Origin: Triticum aestivum
Lineage: Eukaryota > Streptophyta > Magnoliopsida > Poales > Poaceae
Length of the DNA: 64,000 nucleotides
Reading direction: 5' to 3'
Assembly: GCF_018294505.1 (NCBI RefSeq)
Contig: NC_057807.1
Span: 168,688,685-168,752,684 of the forward strand
Made by a program: the position numbers and the translations under genes. Every line of letters starts with the position of its first letter. Position 1 is the stretch's first letter. The notes below the pieces were generated by a model. That model saw nothing but the letters and a program-made list of their open reading frames with translations, did no database searches and had not been told where the DNA came from. Shown piece after piece: positions 42,581 to 54,054 of the stretch.

Positions 42581-43762
42581 CCAGGGGGCCCAGGGCCTGT
42601 CCACGAGACAGGGGGGCGCCCCCCTGTAGGGCGCGCCCCCCTATCTCGTGGGCCCCCTGGACCTCCACCGACCTCAACTCCAACTCCATATATTCACGTT
42701 CGGGGAGAGAGAAAATCAGAGAGAAAGTTTCATCGCGTTTCACAACATGGAGCCGCCGCCAAGCCCTAATCTCTCTCGGGAGGGCTGATCTGGAGTCCGT
42801 TCGGGGCTCCGGAGAGGGGGATTCGTCGCTATCGTCATCATCAACCATCCTCCATCACCAATTTCATGATGCTCACCGCCGTGCGTGAGTAATTCCATCG
42901 TAGGCTTGCTGGACGGTGATGGGTTGGATGAGATTTACCATGTAATCAAGTTAGTTTTGTTAGGGTTTGATCCCTAGTATCCACTATGTTCTGAGATTGA
43001 TGTTGCTATGACTTTGCTATGCTTGGGCCCGAGTGCCATGATTTCGGATCTGAACCTATTATGTTTTCATGAATATATGTGTGTTCTTGATCCTATCTTG
43101 CAAGTCTATAGTCACCCATTATGTGTTATGATTCGACAACCCCAAAGTGACAATAATCAGGATACTTCTCAGAGATGACCGTAGTTTGATGAGTTCATGT
43201 ATTCACTATGTGCTAATGCTTTGTTCCGGTTCTCTATTCAAAGGAGGCCTTAATATCCCTTAGTTTCCGCTAGGACCCCGCTTCCACGGGAGGGTAGGAC
43301 AAAAGATGTCATACAAGTTCTTTTCCATAAGCACGCATGACTATTTACGGAATACATGCCTACATTACATTGATGAATTGGAGCTAGTTCTATATCACCC
43401 TATGTTATAACTATTGCATGAGGAATCACATCCGGCATAATTCTCCATCACTGATCCATTGCCTACAAGCTTTTCATATATTGTTCTTCGCTTATTTACT
43501 TTTCCGTTGCAACTGTTACAACTATTTCAAAAATCCAAAAACATTTATCTTTACCTTTGCTACCATTACCTTTATTATCATACCACTTTTGCTACTAAAT
43601 ACTTTGTTGCAGATACTAAGTTATCCAGGTGTGGTTGAATTTACAACTCAACTGCTAATACTCAAGAATATTCATTGGCTCCCCTTGTGTCGAATCAATA
43701 AATTTGGGTTGAATACTTTACCCTCGAAAGCTGTTGCGATCCCCTACACTTGTGGGTTATCA
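42581..43762 (+). repeat. Rest of the 5' LTR of the second Gypsy element
   Basis: With 33642-33860 it forms an LTR of about 1.4 kb. It contains a perfect-looking inverted repeat around 42585-42660 (GGGGGCCC, CACGAGA, GGGGGGCGC and their complements), which would fold into a long hairpin. Confidence 0.85.
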
Positions 43763-43831
43763 AGACTAATTTCTGGCCCCATTGTCGGGGAGCATAGCTA
43801 TATTCTCTGAGTCACTTGGGATTTATATCTG

Positions 43832-46647
43832 TTGATCACTATGAAGAACTTGAAAGACGACCGAACTACTATTTTGCCCTCAACTACGAGGGAAGGTAAG
43901 GAACTGCCATCTAGCTCTGCACTAGATTCTCCTTCTGTTATTAGTAGGCTTGCGACACCTAAACTTGCTACTTCTATGAATTCTGATATGTCGCATGTTA
44001 TTGATGATGCCACTTCTGCTATGCATGATGAAACTACTTCTGTGCGTGATACTACTTTGCCATTAGGTGAATTTCTTGATGAACAACTTGCTAGAGTTAG
44101 GGGGAATGAAAATATTGAAGAACCTATTATAGATGATAGTGATGATGAAGGTTCTCCCAATGATTATGTATTGCCTGTTGTTCCTAAGGGTTATGTTATG
44201 AATGAAGAAGCTGCTAGGGAAATCTTTGCTTGCAATGATGGATATGATCTTAAGAAATCATTAGCTAAATGGAAGCAGCAGTCTCTTAATGCTAGAATGA
44301 AACGTGACCCTGCTTTTGCTACTTCACCTATCTGTGTTACTGATAAGGATTATGAATTCTCTGTTGATCCTGAGATTATTACTTTAGTTGAATCTGATCC
44401 TTTTTATGGCCTTGAATCTGAAACTGTTGTGGCACATCTTACCAAGTTAAATGATATAGCCACCCTGTTTACTAATGATGAGAAGTCTCGCTATTATTAT
44501 ATCCTTAAGATATTTCCGTTCTCATTAAAGGGTGATGCTAAGACTTGGCATAATTCTCTTGCTCCTGGTTGTGTGCGTAGTCCCCAGGATATGATTTATT
44601 ACTTCTCTGCTAAATATTTCCCTGCTCATAAGAAACAAGCTGCCTTGCAGGAAATATATAATTCTGTGCAAACCAAAGAAGAGAGTCTCCCACAAGATTG
44701 GGGGAGGCTTCTCCGGTTACTTAATGCCTTGCCTGATCATCCTCTTAAGAAAAATGAAATACTTGATATCTTTTATAATGGACTAACCGATGCTTCCAAG
44801 GACTACTTGGATAGTTGTGCTGGTTGTGTTTTCAGGGAAAGAACAGTCGACGAAGCTGAAATATTATTGAATAATATATTGACTAATGAAAATAATTGGA
44901 CTCTTCTTGAGCCAATTCCTGAAGTAATTCCTGAAACAATTGAGCCAACTCCTGAGCCTATTCCTAAACCCACTCCGAAGAAGAGAGGTGTTTTATTTCT
45001 CAGTCCTGAAGATATGTAAGAGGCAAAGAAATCAATGAAAGAAAAGGGTATTAAAGCTGAAGATGTTAAGAATTTTTCTCCTATTGAAGAAATACATGGT
45101 CTTAATATACCGCCTGTTGAAGAACCATATTGTCTTGATAACCCGACATAGGTAGTAAAGGTAAATTCTCTCTATAGATATGATAAAGTTGAAATTCCCT
45201 CTACTAAATTTCATAGCCCATGCTTAGATGAATTTGATGATTTTATGGCTAGACAAGAAAGTTTTAATGCTTATGTTGGTAGAGATTTAAAGAATAATGC
45301 TTTCGAGATAGGACGTGTAAGTGATAATCTAGCTATAGTTAAAGATGAACTTCACCTCGTTAGCAAATATGCTTCTATGGTTGCTACTCAAGCTAAGCAA
45401 GTACTCAAAGCTCAAAATGATTTGCTTGAGGAATTAAATAATAAAAATGACTTTGCTGTTAGAGTGGCTACTAGAACTGGTAGAATGACTCAGGAACCTT
45501 TGTATCCTAAAGCCCACCCTAAGAGAATCGAGCAAGATTCCCAGAGAAATAATTTAAAGGCACCTAGTTCTTCTAAAGAGAAGAAAAAGTAAAATGATAG
45601 GACTTTGCATGCTTCTAGTGAACCTACTGTAGACACACCTGAGAATCCAATGATATTTCTATTTCTGATGCTGAAACACAATCAGGTGATGAACATGAAC
45701 CTAGTGATAATGTTAATGATAATGTTCATGTTGATGCTCAACCTAGAAAGAACAATGATGTAGAGATCGAAGCTGCTGTTGATCTTGATAACCCACAATC
45801 AAAGAATCAATGTTATGATAAGAGGGACTTTGTTGCTAGGAAGCACGGTAAAGAAAGAGAACCATGGGTTCAGAAACCCATGCCCTTCCCTCCTAAACCA
45901 TCCAAGACAAAGGATGATGAGGATTTTGAGCGCTTTGCTGAAATGATTAGACCTATTTTCTTACGTATGCGCTTAACTGTTATGCTTAAAGTAAATCCTT
46001 ATGCTAAGTATATGAAGGATATCATTACAAACAAAAGAAAGATACCGGAAGCTAAAATTTCCACCATGCTTGCTAATTACACTTTTAAGGGTGGAATACC
46101 AAAGAAACTTGGAGATCCGGGTGTGCCAACTATACCATGCTCCATTAAAAGAAATTATGTTAGAACTGCTTTATGTGATCTTGGAGCCGGTGTTAGTGTT
46201 ATGCCTCTCTCTTTATATCGTAGACTTGAATTGAATAAGTTGACACCTACTGAAATATCTTTGCAAATGGCTGATAAATCAACTGCTATACCTGTCGGTA
46301 TTTGTGAGGATGTGCCTGTTGTGGTTGCAAATGTCACTATCTTAACGAACTTTGTTATTCTTGATATTCCCGAGGACGATAGTATGTCTATTATCCTTGG
46401 TAGCCCTTTTCTTAATACTGCAGGGGCTGTTATTGATTGCAACAAAGGCAATGTCACTTTTCATGTTAATGGTAATGAGCATACGATACACTTTCCGAGG
46501 AAACAATCTCAAGTTCATAGCATCAATTCTATTGGACAAGTTCCAACTATTATTATTGGAGGTTTTGAATTTCCTCTTCCTACTGTCAAGAAAAAGTATG
46601 ATATTCTTATTGTTGGGGATTTTCATATCCCCGTTGAGGTAACTTAG
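43832..46647 (+). pseudogene. Gag-protease of the second Gypsy element, with stops
   Basis: The first 395 codons are open: an acidic amino region, then the capsid-like core (PFSLKGDAKTWHNSL, FSAKYFPAHKKQAAL, LPQDWGRLLRLL) and a Pro-Glu-Thr repeat. In-frame stops follow at 45017, about 45149 and 45590, and a frame change occurs near 45650. The aspartic protease is at 46170-46440: CDLGAGVSVMPLSLYRRL and IILGSPFLNTAGAVIDC (DLGA in place of DTGA). The frame ends at 46647 in VGDFHIPVEVT. It would normally continue into reverse transcriptase, but here it stops. Confidence 0.88.
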
Positions 46648-47393
46648 TGTTATTCGACATATCTCCGGTTCCGTGTTATTCGGAATGAGTTTGTTAACAA
46701 GACTTGATCAACCTTGTTAGTGGATTCATATTGATGATCACAAGATGGATGAAACTAGAAGGCACAACCTTCTATACCCTCTTTTTACTCTCTGTTAATT
46801 AGAATAGATAAAGCAAAAATAGTATTATCCATGCAATAAAAAAATTGTCCGAAAATAAAAGTGCTCCAAATGCCCTGCAAATTTAGTATGATTTTTTTCT
46901 GGAATATTTGAGGATTTTAGGCACTGAAATCACTGCAGGAGGGGCAAGCACCAGGCCACGAGAGTGGAGGGCGCGCCCCCCTGTCTCGTGGGCCCCTGGT
47001 GGCCCCCTCCACTTATGCCAGCACCCACACACTTCATCTTCTACCCAAAAAAATCCCCATCCAGCTCAAGCACGAGTTCTAGCTCGTTTTGCTGCGATTT
47101 TTGATCTCTTAGCTCAAAGCTCCATTCACAAAACTGCTTTGGGAGATTATTGCTTGGTATGTGACTCCTCCATTGGTGCAATTAGTTTTTGTTCTAGTGC
47201 TTTATTCATTGCAAATTTTTGCTGCATAGGTGTGACCATGTTCTTCAGCTTGCATGTTCAATTTTTGAGGTCCCAAGCAATTCCAATGCATTATATAGGC
47301 TCTAGGCATTTGTAGGAGTAGTTGCTACCAATCTTGTTTAGTTTTATTCACTTTTATTTTGAAGTTACTAAAATTTCATAAATTTTCAGAAAA
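46648..47393 (+). other. Non-coding spacer between gag-protease and the accessory gene
   Basis: It holds no gene. At 46935-47010 there is a GC-rich inverted repeat (CCAGGCCACGAGA, GGGCGCGCCCC, CTCGTGGGCCCCTGG) like those in Gypsy LTRs. AT-rich sequence with TTTTCAG just before the accessory ATG looks like a splice acceptor. It may act as promoter and intron for that gene. Confidence 0.5.
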
Positions 47394-48392
47394 TGTTGAG
47401 GACACTTTTGAGGGGATCTTCTAGCCAAAGCTCTCAGCAAAAACAAGCCAAAGAGAAGGAAAAAGCCAAGTATAATCTCCCTCGCTTAGCGGAAGTACGG
47501 TCGTGTGAATGGCCATGTGAGGATTTCTTGAAAGAAGTGGAATTTCTAAAGATTTTTATGCTTTGATCGAGACGGCAAGCCTCACCGGTTTCATCAACGA
47601 CCGGATCGATCAGTATCTCTTACTTATCAATAATTCTTGCAAAACTTTTATTATTATCCTAAGAAGTCACCGCCTGCAGTATCATTTCATTTATATGATG
47701 AACTCAAAGAAATGTCTTTACGTCATTTTTGTGCGGTATGTAGGATACCTTACGAGGGAGAATTAGAGGAACCCCATCGTGAATATGTGGGTGGCTTTGT
47801 TAATACTATTGATGTAGAGGAGCCGAAGAAGGGCTCTGAGGCAAAAGTCTCCAGCATACACTTTCCTGTTTTACGCTACTTTGCCATATTTTCTAGTAGA
47901 TGCTTGATTGGTCGTGGAAATAGTGGAAACTTGAGCATTCCTGATATTATCATTCTTCAACATGCCTTGCTTGGAGACAATACTTTTAGTATGGGTGCCG
48001 TCGTGGCTAAACGGCTAGCCCTGAATCGTACAAAAGGCCTCATTTTTGGAGGTATCTATGCTGCACGTCTTGCTAAACATTTTCAGATACCCATTAGGCA
48101 CCATGAGAAAGAGGAGATAAAATTGCCTCCTCACATTTTAGATTACAAGAGCATGGTAGCACACAAGTTTATTGTTGACAATGAAGAAAATATGCTTTTG
48201 TATAAACTTAGATTTAATAAGAAACACTTTGAGATTATTATTTTGCCTGCGCCTTTGTTGTTTGATTTGCTTGCAGAAAATTTTCTTGTCACACCAGAAG
48301 CGGTGAACAATCATCGAGCTCAAGCTTTTACTCCAGAACCTGAACCTGAGCCGGAACCTGAACTGGACCCTTATCGTGCATCATCTGTCTAG
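47394..48392 (+). pseudogene. Accessory gene of the second Gypsy element (function unknown)
   Basis: ATG 47394 opens MLRTLLRGSSSQSS with a Lys/Glu-rich stretch and a stop near 47565. Frameshifts near 47550 and 47640 are needed to reach the open part 47637-48392 (FHLYDELKEMSLRHFCAVC, EEPHREYVGGFVNTID, LRYFAIFSSRCLIGRG). It ends in a run of Pro-Glu pairs (EPEPEPEPEL) and ASSV. The globular part has two Cys close together but no domain I recognise. It takes the place of env-like or other late genes in Athila-type elements. A TTTTCAG acceptor directly precedes the first codons. Confidence 0.6.
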
Positions 48393-50293
48393 TGGGATCC
48401 AGAGATGACCAGCCAGTGGTATCCTAATTACACCTCCCATTACACCGGGGAGAGTAGGAGCGGTCCTTGGTATTAGACCAACTTAGGCCACCTAAGCTTG
48501 GGGGAGTACGTATTTCTCACCGACTTTTCATTCATGTTCACACACTAGTCGTCGGTGCTCATACTCTTTCATTGTATTATCCATGCTAGTTTAAATTTCT
48601 TTTTCTCGTTTTCTTCTTGTGTGCTTGATAAACCTTAAGAAAAACCAAAAAAGTTAGTTAGTTTAATTTCCTTGCTTGTAGTAGAATTAAAATGAAAACC
48701 CAAAAAGATTTCTAGTTCTTCTTCTTACTTGTTGGGAGCTTTCCCGTGTAAATAGTTTTATTTTCTTTTCTATCCTTTGGGGGTCGAGAAGACCATATTG
48801 AAAATGCTTAGTGGCTCTCATATGCATGATTGTTTATTTAACTTAGAGCCCATATTATCTTGTCTTCTCTCTTGAGTTGAATGCTTGCAGATTCCAGCTT
48901 AGTCCAATGCACGTGCACTCTTATTATTATACACATCGTTCGGTCGTGCAAGTGAAAGGCAATAATGACGATATATGATGGACTTATTGGGATGAGAAAA
49001 GCTGGTATGAACTCGACCTCTCTTGTTTTTGTAAATATATGAGTTCATTGTTTCTGAGTCCGCCTATTATGAAGTAAACATATTTGCAATAACATTTAGA
49101 GATTATAGTTGCTTGTGCCATGCTTGATTAGCTATGAGTTATAATGGTTTACCTTGCGTGCCAACATGCTATTAGAATGATTATGATGTGGTATGATGGG
49201 ATGGTATCCTCCTTTGAATGAATTGAGTGACTCGACTTGGCACATGTTCACGCATGTAGTTGAATAAAATCAACATAGCCTTCATGATATTTATGTTCAT
49301 GGTGGATTATATCCTACTCATGCTTGTACTCGGTGTGAATTAATTTTAATGCATGTTTATGACTGTTGTCACTCTCTCAATTGGTCGCTTCCCAGTCTTT
49401 TGCTAGCCTTCACTTGTACTAAGCGGGAATACTGCTTGTGCATCCAAACTCCTTAAACCCCAAAGTTGTTCCATATGAGTCCACTATACCTTCCTATATG
49501 CGGTATTTACCTGCCGTTCCAAGTAAATTTGCATGTGCCAAACTCTAAACCTTCAAATGAAATTCTGTTTTGTATGCTCGAGCAGCTCATGTTACAACTA
49601 GGGCTGCCTATATCTTCCATGCTAGGTGGGTTATTCACACGAGGAGTGGACTCTGCTCCTCATTCACGAGAAAGGGCCGGTAACCGGGATGCCCAGTCCC
49701 ATGATCCAAAAAGATCAAAGCAAATCAAAATAATTAAACAAAACTCCCCCAGGGCTGTTGTTAGTTGGAGGCACTCGTTGTTTCGAGCAAGCCATGGATT
49801 GATGCTTGTTGGTGGTTGGGGGAGTATAAACCTTTACCATTCTGTTTGGGAACTACCTATAATGCATTTAGTATGGAAGATACAGCCATCTCATAGTTGT
49901 TGCATTGACAGCAAAAGTATGCCGCTCAAAATGTTATTCAATCTCTATTTTAAAATCGAGCTCTCGCACCTCTACAAATCCCTGCTTCCCACTGCGAAGG
50001 GCCTAACTATTTCCTTTTATGTTGAGTCATCACCCTTCTTATTAAAAAGCACTCGCTGGAGAGCAAACTGTCATTTGCATTCATTACTATTGGTTTATAT
50101 TGGGTATGACTTGACTGGATGTCTTTTACCATGAATTACAATGTTTAGTCAGTCCTTGATCTTTAAAGGTGCTCTGCATTTATGTCTTGCGGTCTCAGAA
50201 AGGGCTAGCAAGATACCATTTTGTTATATCATGTTATGATTGTTTTGAGAAAGTGTTGTCATTCGAGTTTTATTATTATGGCTCACTAGCTGA
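48393..50293 (+). other. 3' internal region of the second Gypsy element, no gene
   Basis: About 1.9 kb follow without a convincing frame. CTAAGCTTGGGGGAGTACG at 48494 and the block ending TATGTTGAGTCATCACCC (about 50040) are shared with other elements of this group, including the relic at 13870-14330. The LTR that should follow is displaced by the CACTA insertion. Confidence 0.65.
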
Positions 50294-50760
50294 CACTACA
50301 AAAAAAGACACATCCGTGACATTTTGGGCCGAACGAATTTTTTTCCTGTCATACATATGACACTTCTATGACGATAATTGTGACAAAACCCGGTATCATC
50401 ATAGATGTGGTGGGCTCCTACTTCTATGACAAAAAATCATGACAGAAAATGGGCTTTTTGTCCTGGGCGGGCCGGAGACGCAGCTGCATGACATTCTTTG
50501 GGCCGTCCATGACGGAAAAAACCGTGGTAGAAGCAAGGGGGAGGAAAGTTTCGGGGAGTTGCCGGTTACGGTGGGAGATCGGGGAACGAGCGATGCGCGT
50601 TTCTCTCATACACATACGCGCGTGTGTGCGAGGCGTTGGCTCTAACTAAACCCGAGCGAGGTGTTGGGCTCTAACTGAACCCGACCGATTGCACTGCAGG
50701 CTACGCGTTACTGAACCTGAGCGATTGATCGATGGCTGTTAACTAAACCCGAGGGAGCGA

Positions 50761-51040
50761 NNNNNNNNNNNNNNNNNNNNNNNNNNNNNNNNNNNNNNNN
50801 NNNNNNNNNNNNNNNNNNNNNNNNNNNNNNNNNNNNNNNNNNNNNNNNNNNNNNNNNNNNNNNNNNNNNNNNNNNNNNNNNNNNNNNNNNNNNNNNNNNN
50901 NNNNNNNNNNNNNNNNNNNNNNNNNNNNNNNNNNNNNNNNNNNNNNNNNNNNNNNNNNNNNNNNNNNNNNNNNNNNNNNNNNNNNNNNNNNNNNNNNNNN
51001 NNNNNNNNNNNNNNNNNNNNNNNNNNNNNNNNNNNNNNNN
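50761..51040. other. Assembly gap of 280 N
   Basis: Undetermined bases lie between the CACTA end and a tandem-repeat zone. Frames reported across it have no meaning. Confidence 1.
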
Positions 51041-51720
51041 AACAGGACCCCGTGGTGTGGAGGGCTGGATGAACATTAGACGGTGGAGGGGTGGGCATGG
51101 AGGGGTGGTTGAACAGGACCCCGTGGTGTGGAGGGCTGGATGAACAGTAGACGGTGGAGGGGTGGTTGAACAGTAGCCGATGGAGTAGCACGCGGTGGAG
51201 GCTGGATGAACAGGAGCCCGTGGAGGCTGAAGGAGGTCGACGGTAGCCCGTGGAGGCTGGAGGAGGTCGACGGTGGAGATGAACAGTATCCCGTGGAGTC
51301 CCGTTTTGCGGTACGCCACACCCCTCTTGATGAACAGGACCGCCGTTTCGACCGTAGCGCTCCAACACAAGTCCGTTTCGTCCGTTTTGCGGTACGCCAC
51401 ACCCCTCCCGATCAACAGGACCCCGTTTCGACTGTAGGAGGGCCATTTCCTCCGTTTTGCGGTACGCCACACCCCTCCCGATCAACAGGACCCCGTTCTG
51501 AACGTGGCCGGTCGAACACAAGGCCGTTTCCTCCGTTCTGCGGTACGCCAGGCCTCGTTTCCATCGCCTGTTCCATCCAAGCCGGTTGGCTCCCACGCTT
51601 TTCGGTGCCTCCCGATGAACAGGATGCATTCCATTGCCTCCCCATGAACACGACGCATTCCATTGCCTCCCCATGAACACGACGCATTCCGTTGCCTCCC
51701 CATGAACACGACGACAACTC
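51041..51720. repeat. Tandem-repeat zone next to the gap
   Basis: Repeating blocks include AACAGGACCCCGTGG with GGAGGGCTGGATGAACA (51041-51250), CCGTTTTGCGGTACGCC with ACACCCCTCCCGATCAAC (three to four copies, 51300-51550), and CCCCATGAACACGACGCATTCC (three copies, 51640-51715). They fit CACTA subterminal structure and probably caused the gap. Confidence 0.8.
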
Positions 51721-52011
51721 TGTTTCTCCATTCCGACCCAGCCATGTACGTATGCATGAGTAGGCGTTCGAGACCCCGCCCGTATGTATGTACGTGGCCG
51801 TATTTTCTTTCTTGCACCCTGACCGCTGTACGTACGTGTACATGCTACGTGCGCGCCTCTACTACGACACGTACGCGCCTCTACTACGACACGTGCGCGC
51901 CTCTACATCGACCAGTATATATGTACGTACACGTTCGCGACCAGAATGACAACGCTACATACACTTCGACCAGGTGGGTCCCGACTGTCAGGCAGTTTCT
52001 TGTGTGCGAAA

Positions 52012-52260
52012 ATGTAGCTGGTGGGTCCCAACAGTCAGATGGGCGAATCGTTTTTTTGCCCGGACGCACTTCCTTTGCGTGCGAAGATGTAGCTGGTGGG
52101 TCCCAGCAGTTAGGGGGGCGAATCGTTTTTTTTTTGCCCGGACGCACTTCCTTGCGTGCGAAGATGTAGCTGGTGGGTCCCAGCAGTCAGGGGGGAGAAT
52201 CGTTTTTTTGGCCGGACGCACTTCCTTGCATGCGAAGATGTAGCTGGTGGGTCCCAGCTG
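52012..52260. repeat. CACTA subterminal array of about 76-bp units
   Basis: Units start near 52012, 52087, 52164 and 52239. Each reads ATGTAGCTGGTGGGTCCCA, then CAGTCAG, a poly(T) run of varying length, CCGGACGCACTTCC and GCGTGCGAAG. Degenerate relatives with GGTGGAGGAATCATTATTTT recur at 52300-52370, 52870-52945 and 53010-53085, so the array is at least two generations old. Confidence 0.85.
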
Positions 52261-53085
52261 TCAGGGGGAAACTTTTTTTCGCGAAATACGGTGGCTCGTT
52301 CTGTGGGTCCCCGCTGTCAGGTGGAGGAATCATTATTTTCCGCGTAATAAGGAGGCACTTCCTTGCTGCAGCCGTGGACCCAGCTATCAGCCTCTCCACG
52401 TACAGTCCACGTCCGATGGAAGTCGTTCCTTGACCATGTTGACCACGCCGTGCTGAGAGCACCACGGCGAGGCCTAGGAAGGGGACGACTCAGAGCTGGG
52501 GAAGACGCAGCAGTGGATGCCCACGCGAAGAGGAGTACGAGGGTTCACTGGTTCGGCTGCGGTGTGAGGCTGCTGTCGCCGTAGAATAACAGGGGGTGTG
52601 GGTGAGTAGAGGGATGGCCTGGCCAGCGGTGGGAGTAGTAGGGGGCGGTGAGGCCTCCACAGCATCACAGCCGACCACGGGAGGCAGGAGCACGCAGCAC
52701 GACCGGCGCTGGTTTGGGCGGCTGGAGCAAGAAGACCAGAGGTTGAAAAAGTACTACAACCATTGGATGAACATCGTACGGTAATAGGGGCTAGAATCGT
52801 TCATATTGACTAAGTTGACAAAGCCCTCCGTCCCCGTCAACTTGGTAGGCCCACAAGTCAGCCTCCGAGTATGCTGGGTTCCAGCTGGCAGGGGGAGTAT
52901 TCATTTTTTTTGTGCGTAATAAGGAGGCACTTCCTTGCGTGCAAAGATAGCTGGTGGGTCCGACAAGTCAGCGGGGGGCACTTTTTTTTGCGAAATACAG
53001 AGGCCCTTCCGGTGGGTCCCAGATGTCAGGTGGAGGAATCATTATTTTGCCCGTAATAAGGAGGCATTTCCTTGTGTGCGGTCGT

Positions 53086-54045
53086 GGACCCAGCTGTCAG
53101 CCTCTCCACGCATAGTCTACTTCTGATGGTGTCGTTCGTTGACCATGTTGACCACACCGCGCCGAGCGCATCCAAGGTGGTGGACGACGGCGAGGCCCCG
53201 GACAGCAACGAGCCGGAGATGGGAAGACGCGGGAGTAGAGTCGCAGACGGAGACGTGTACGAGGGTTAACTGGTTCTAGTGCGGTGCGGTTCGGCAGTCG
53301 GTGGAGAAGAACAGGAGGTGTGGAGGGGTGGAGGGATGGCCTGGCCAACGATGGAGTAGCGCTTCATAGTGAAGCGTGCTAAGCAGAGCTGCTAGCAGCA
53401 GGAGGCGGGAGGTGGTCCCGGCGGCGCTGGAGGAAGAAGACGAGAGATTGAAGATGGATGCCGGTCGTTGGATTTAAATCCAATGGCTAACATGTCAGAA
53501 TCATTTGTTGACTAAATTGACAACGACTTGCGTTGGCTTCAACCTATTGGCCCACATTTCAGCCTCCAAAAATGTGGCACGTATTCAACCCATTTTTTCA
53601 GAATTTACAGTCTTTTTTTTGCGCGGTAGAATTTACAGTCAATTTGATCTTTTTTTTGAATTACAACCATTAGCTGGGCTGGGTGAACAATTAATGTAGC
53701 GTCCATGCGGCCCATTTATTTTATTTCCTAAAAAATTACAGGTCATTTGCACTTTCTCGAAATACACGATTTTGCTGGGCTGATTCTAATTATAATGTTG
53801 GGTTGGGCCAGTAATGTTATCAAAAAATAAAAAAGGGCTGAGCATTTTGTTATAAATATATTTAAATAATAAGTTATATTATTACATTCGTCCTTAAATC
53901 TTACCAAGCTTTTGTACACAATCACTAGGATTTTCGTGCCAAAACAATCCAGGATTTATTTGTTAAGAAATTATTTTGATAAGTTAATAAGATATGGGAT
54001 ATTGTTTTCTTACATATGTAAGTATCTGTTAAATATATGATGACA
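53086..54045. other. CACTA interior, no gene recognised
   Basis: GC-rich sequence to about 53460 contains GTTGACCATGTTGACCAC blocks also seen at 52430. AT-rich DNA with TGGGCTG motifs (53660-53850), typical of CACTA ends, follows. No reliable frame is seen. Confidence 0.5.
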
Positions 54046-54054
54046 ATAAAAATA

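Larger units (their letters stand above)
42576..50293 (+). mobile_element. Second Gypsy element (Athila-like), continuation to a CACTA insertion
   Basis: After the ATATA duplicate the 5' LTR resumes and ends TGTGGGTTATCA at 43762. The leader AGACTAATTTCTGGCCCC, a gag-protease frame (43832-46647), an accessory gene (47394-48392) and a long 3' internal region follow. No reverse transcriptase, RNase H or integrase is present, so it looks non-autonomous. The 3' LTR is not in the window because a CACTA end starts at 50294. Confidence 0.85.

Noticed and set aside
50708..51731. Open frames of 254 and 330 codons across 50.7-51.7 kb
   Set aside because: They run through the N gap and tandem repeats, so they are not genes.
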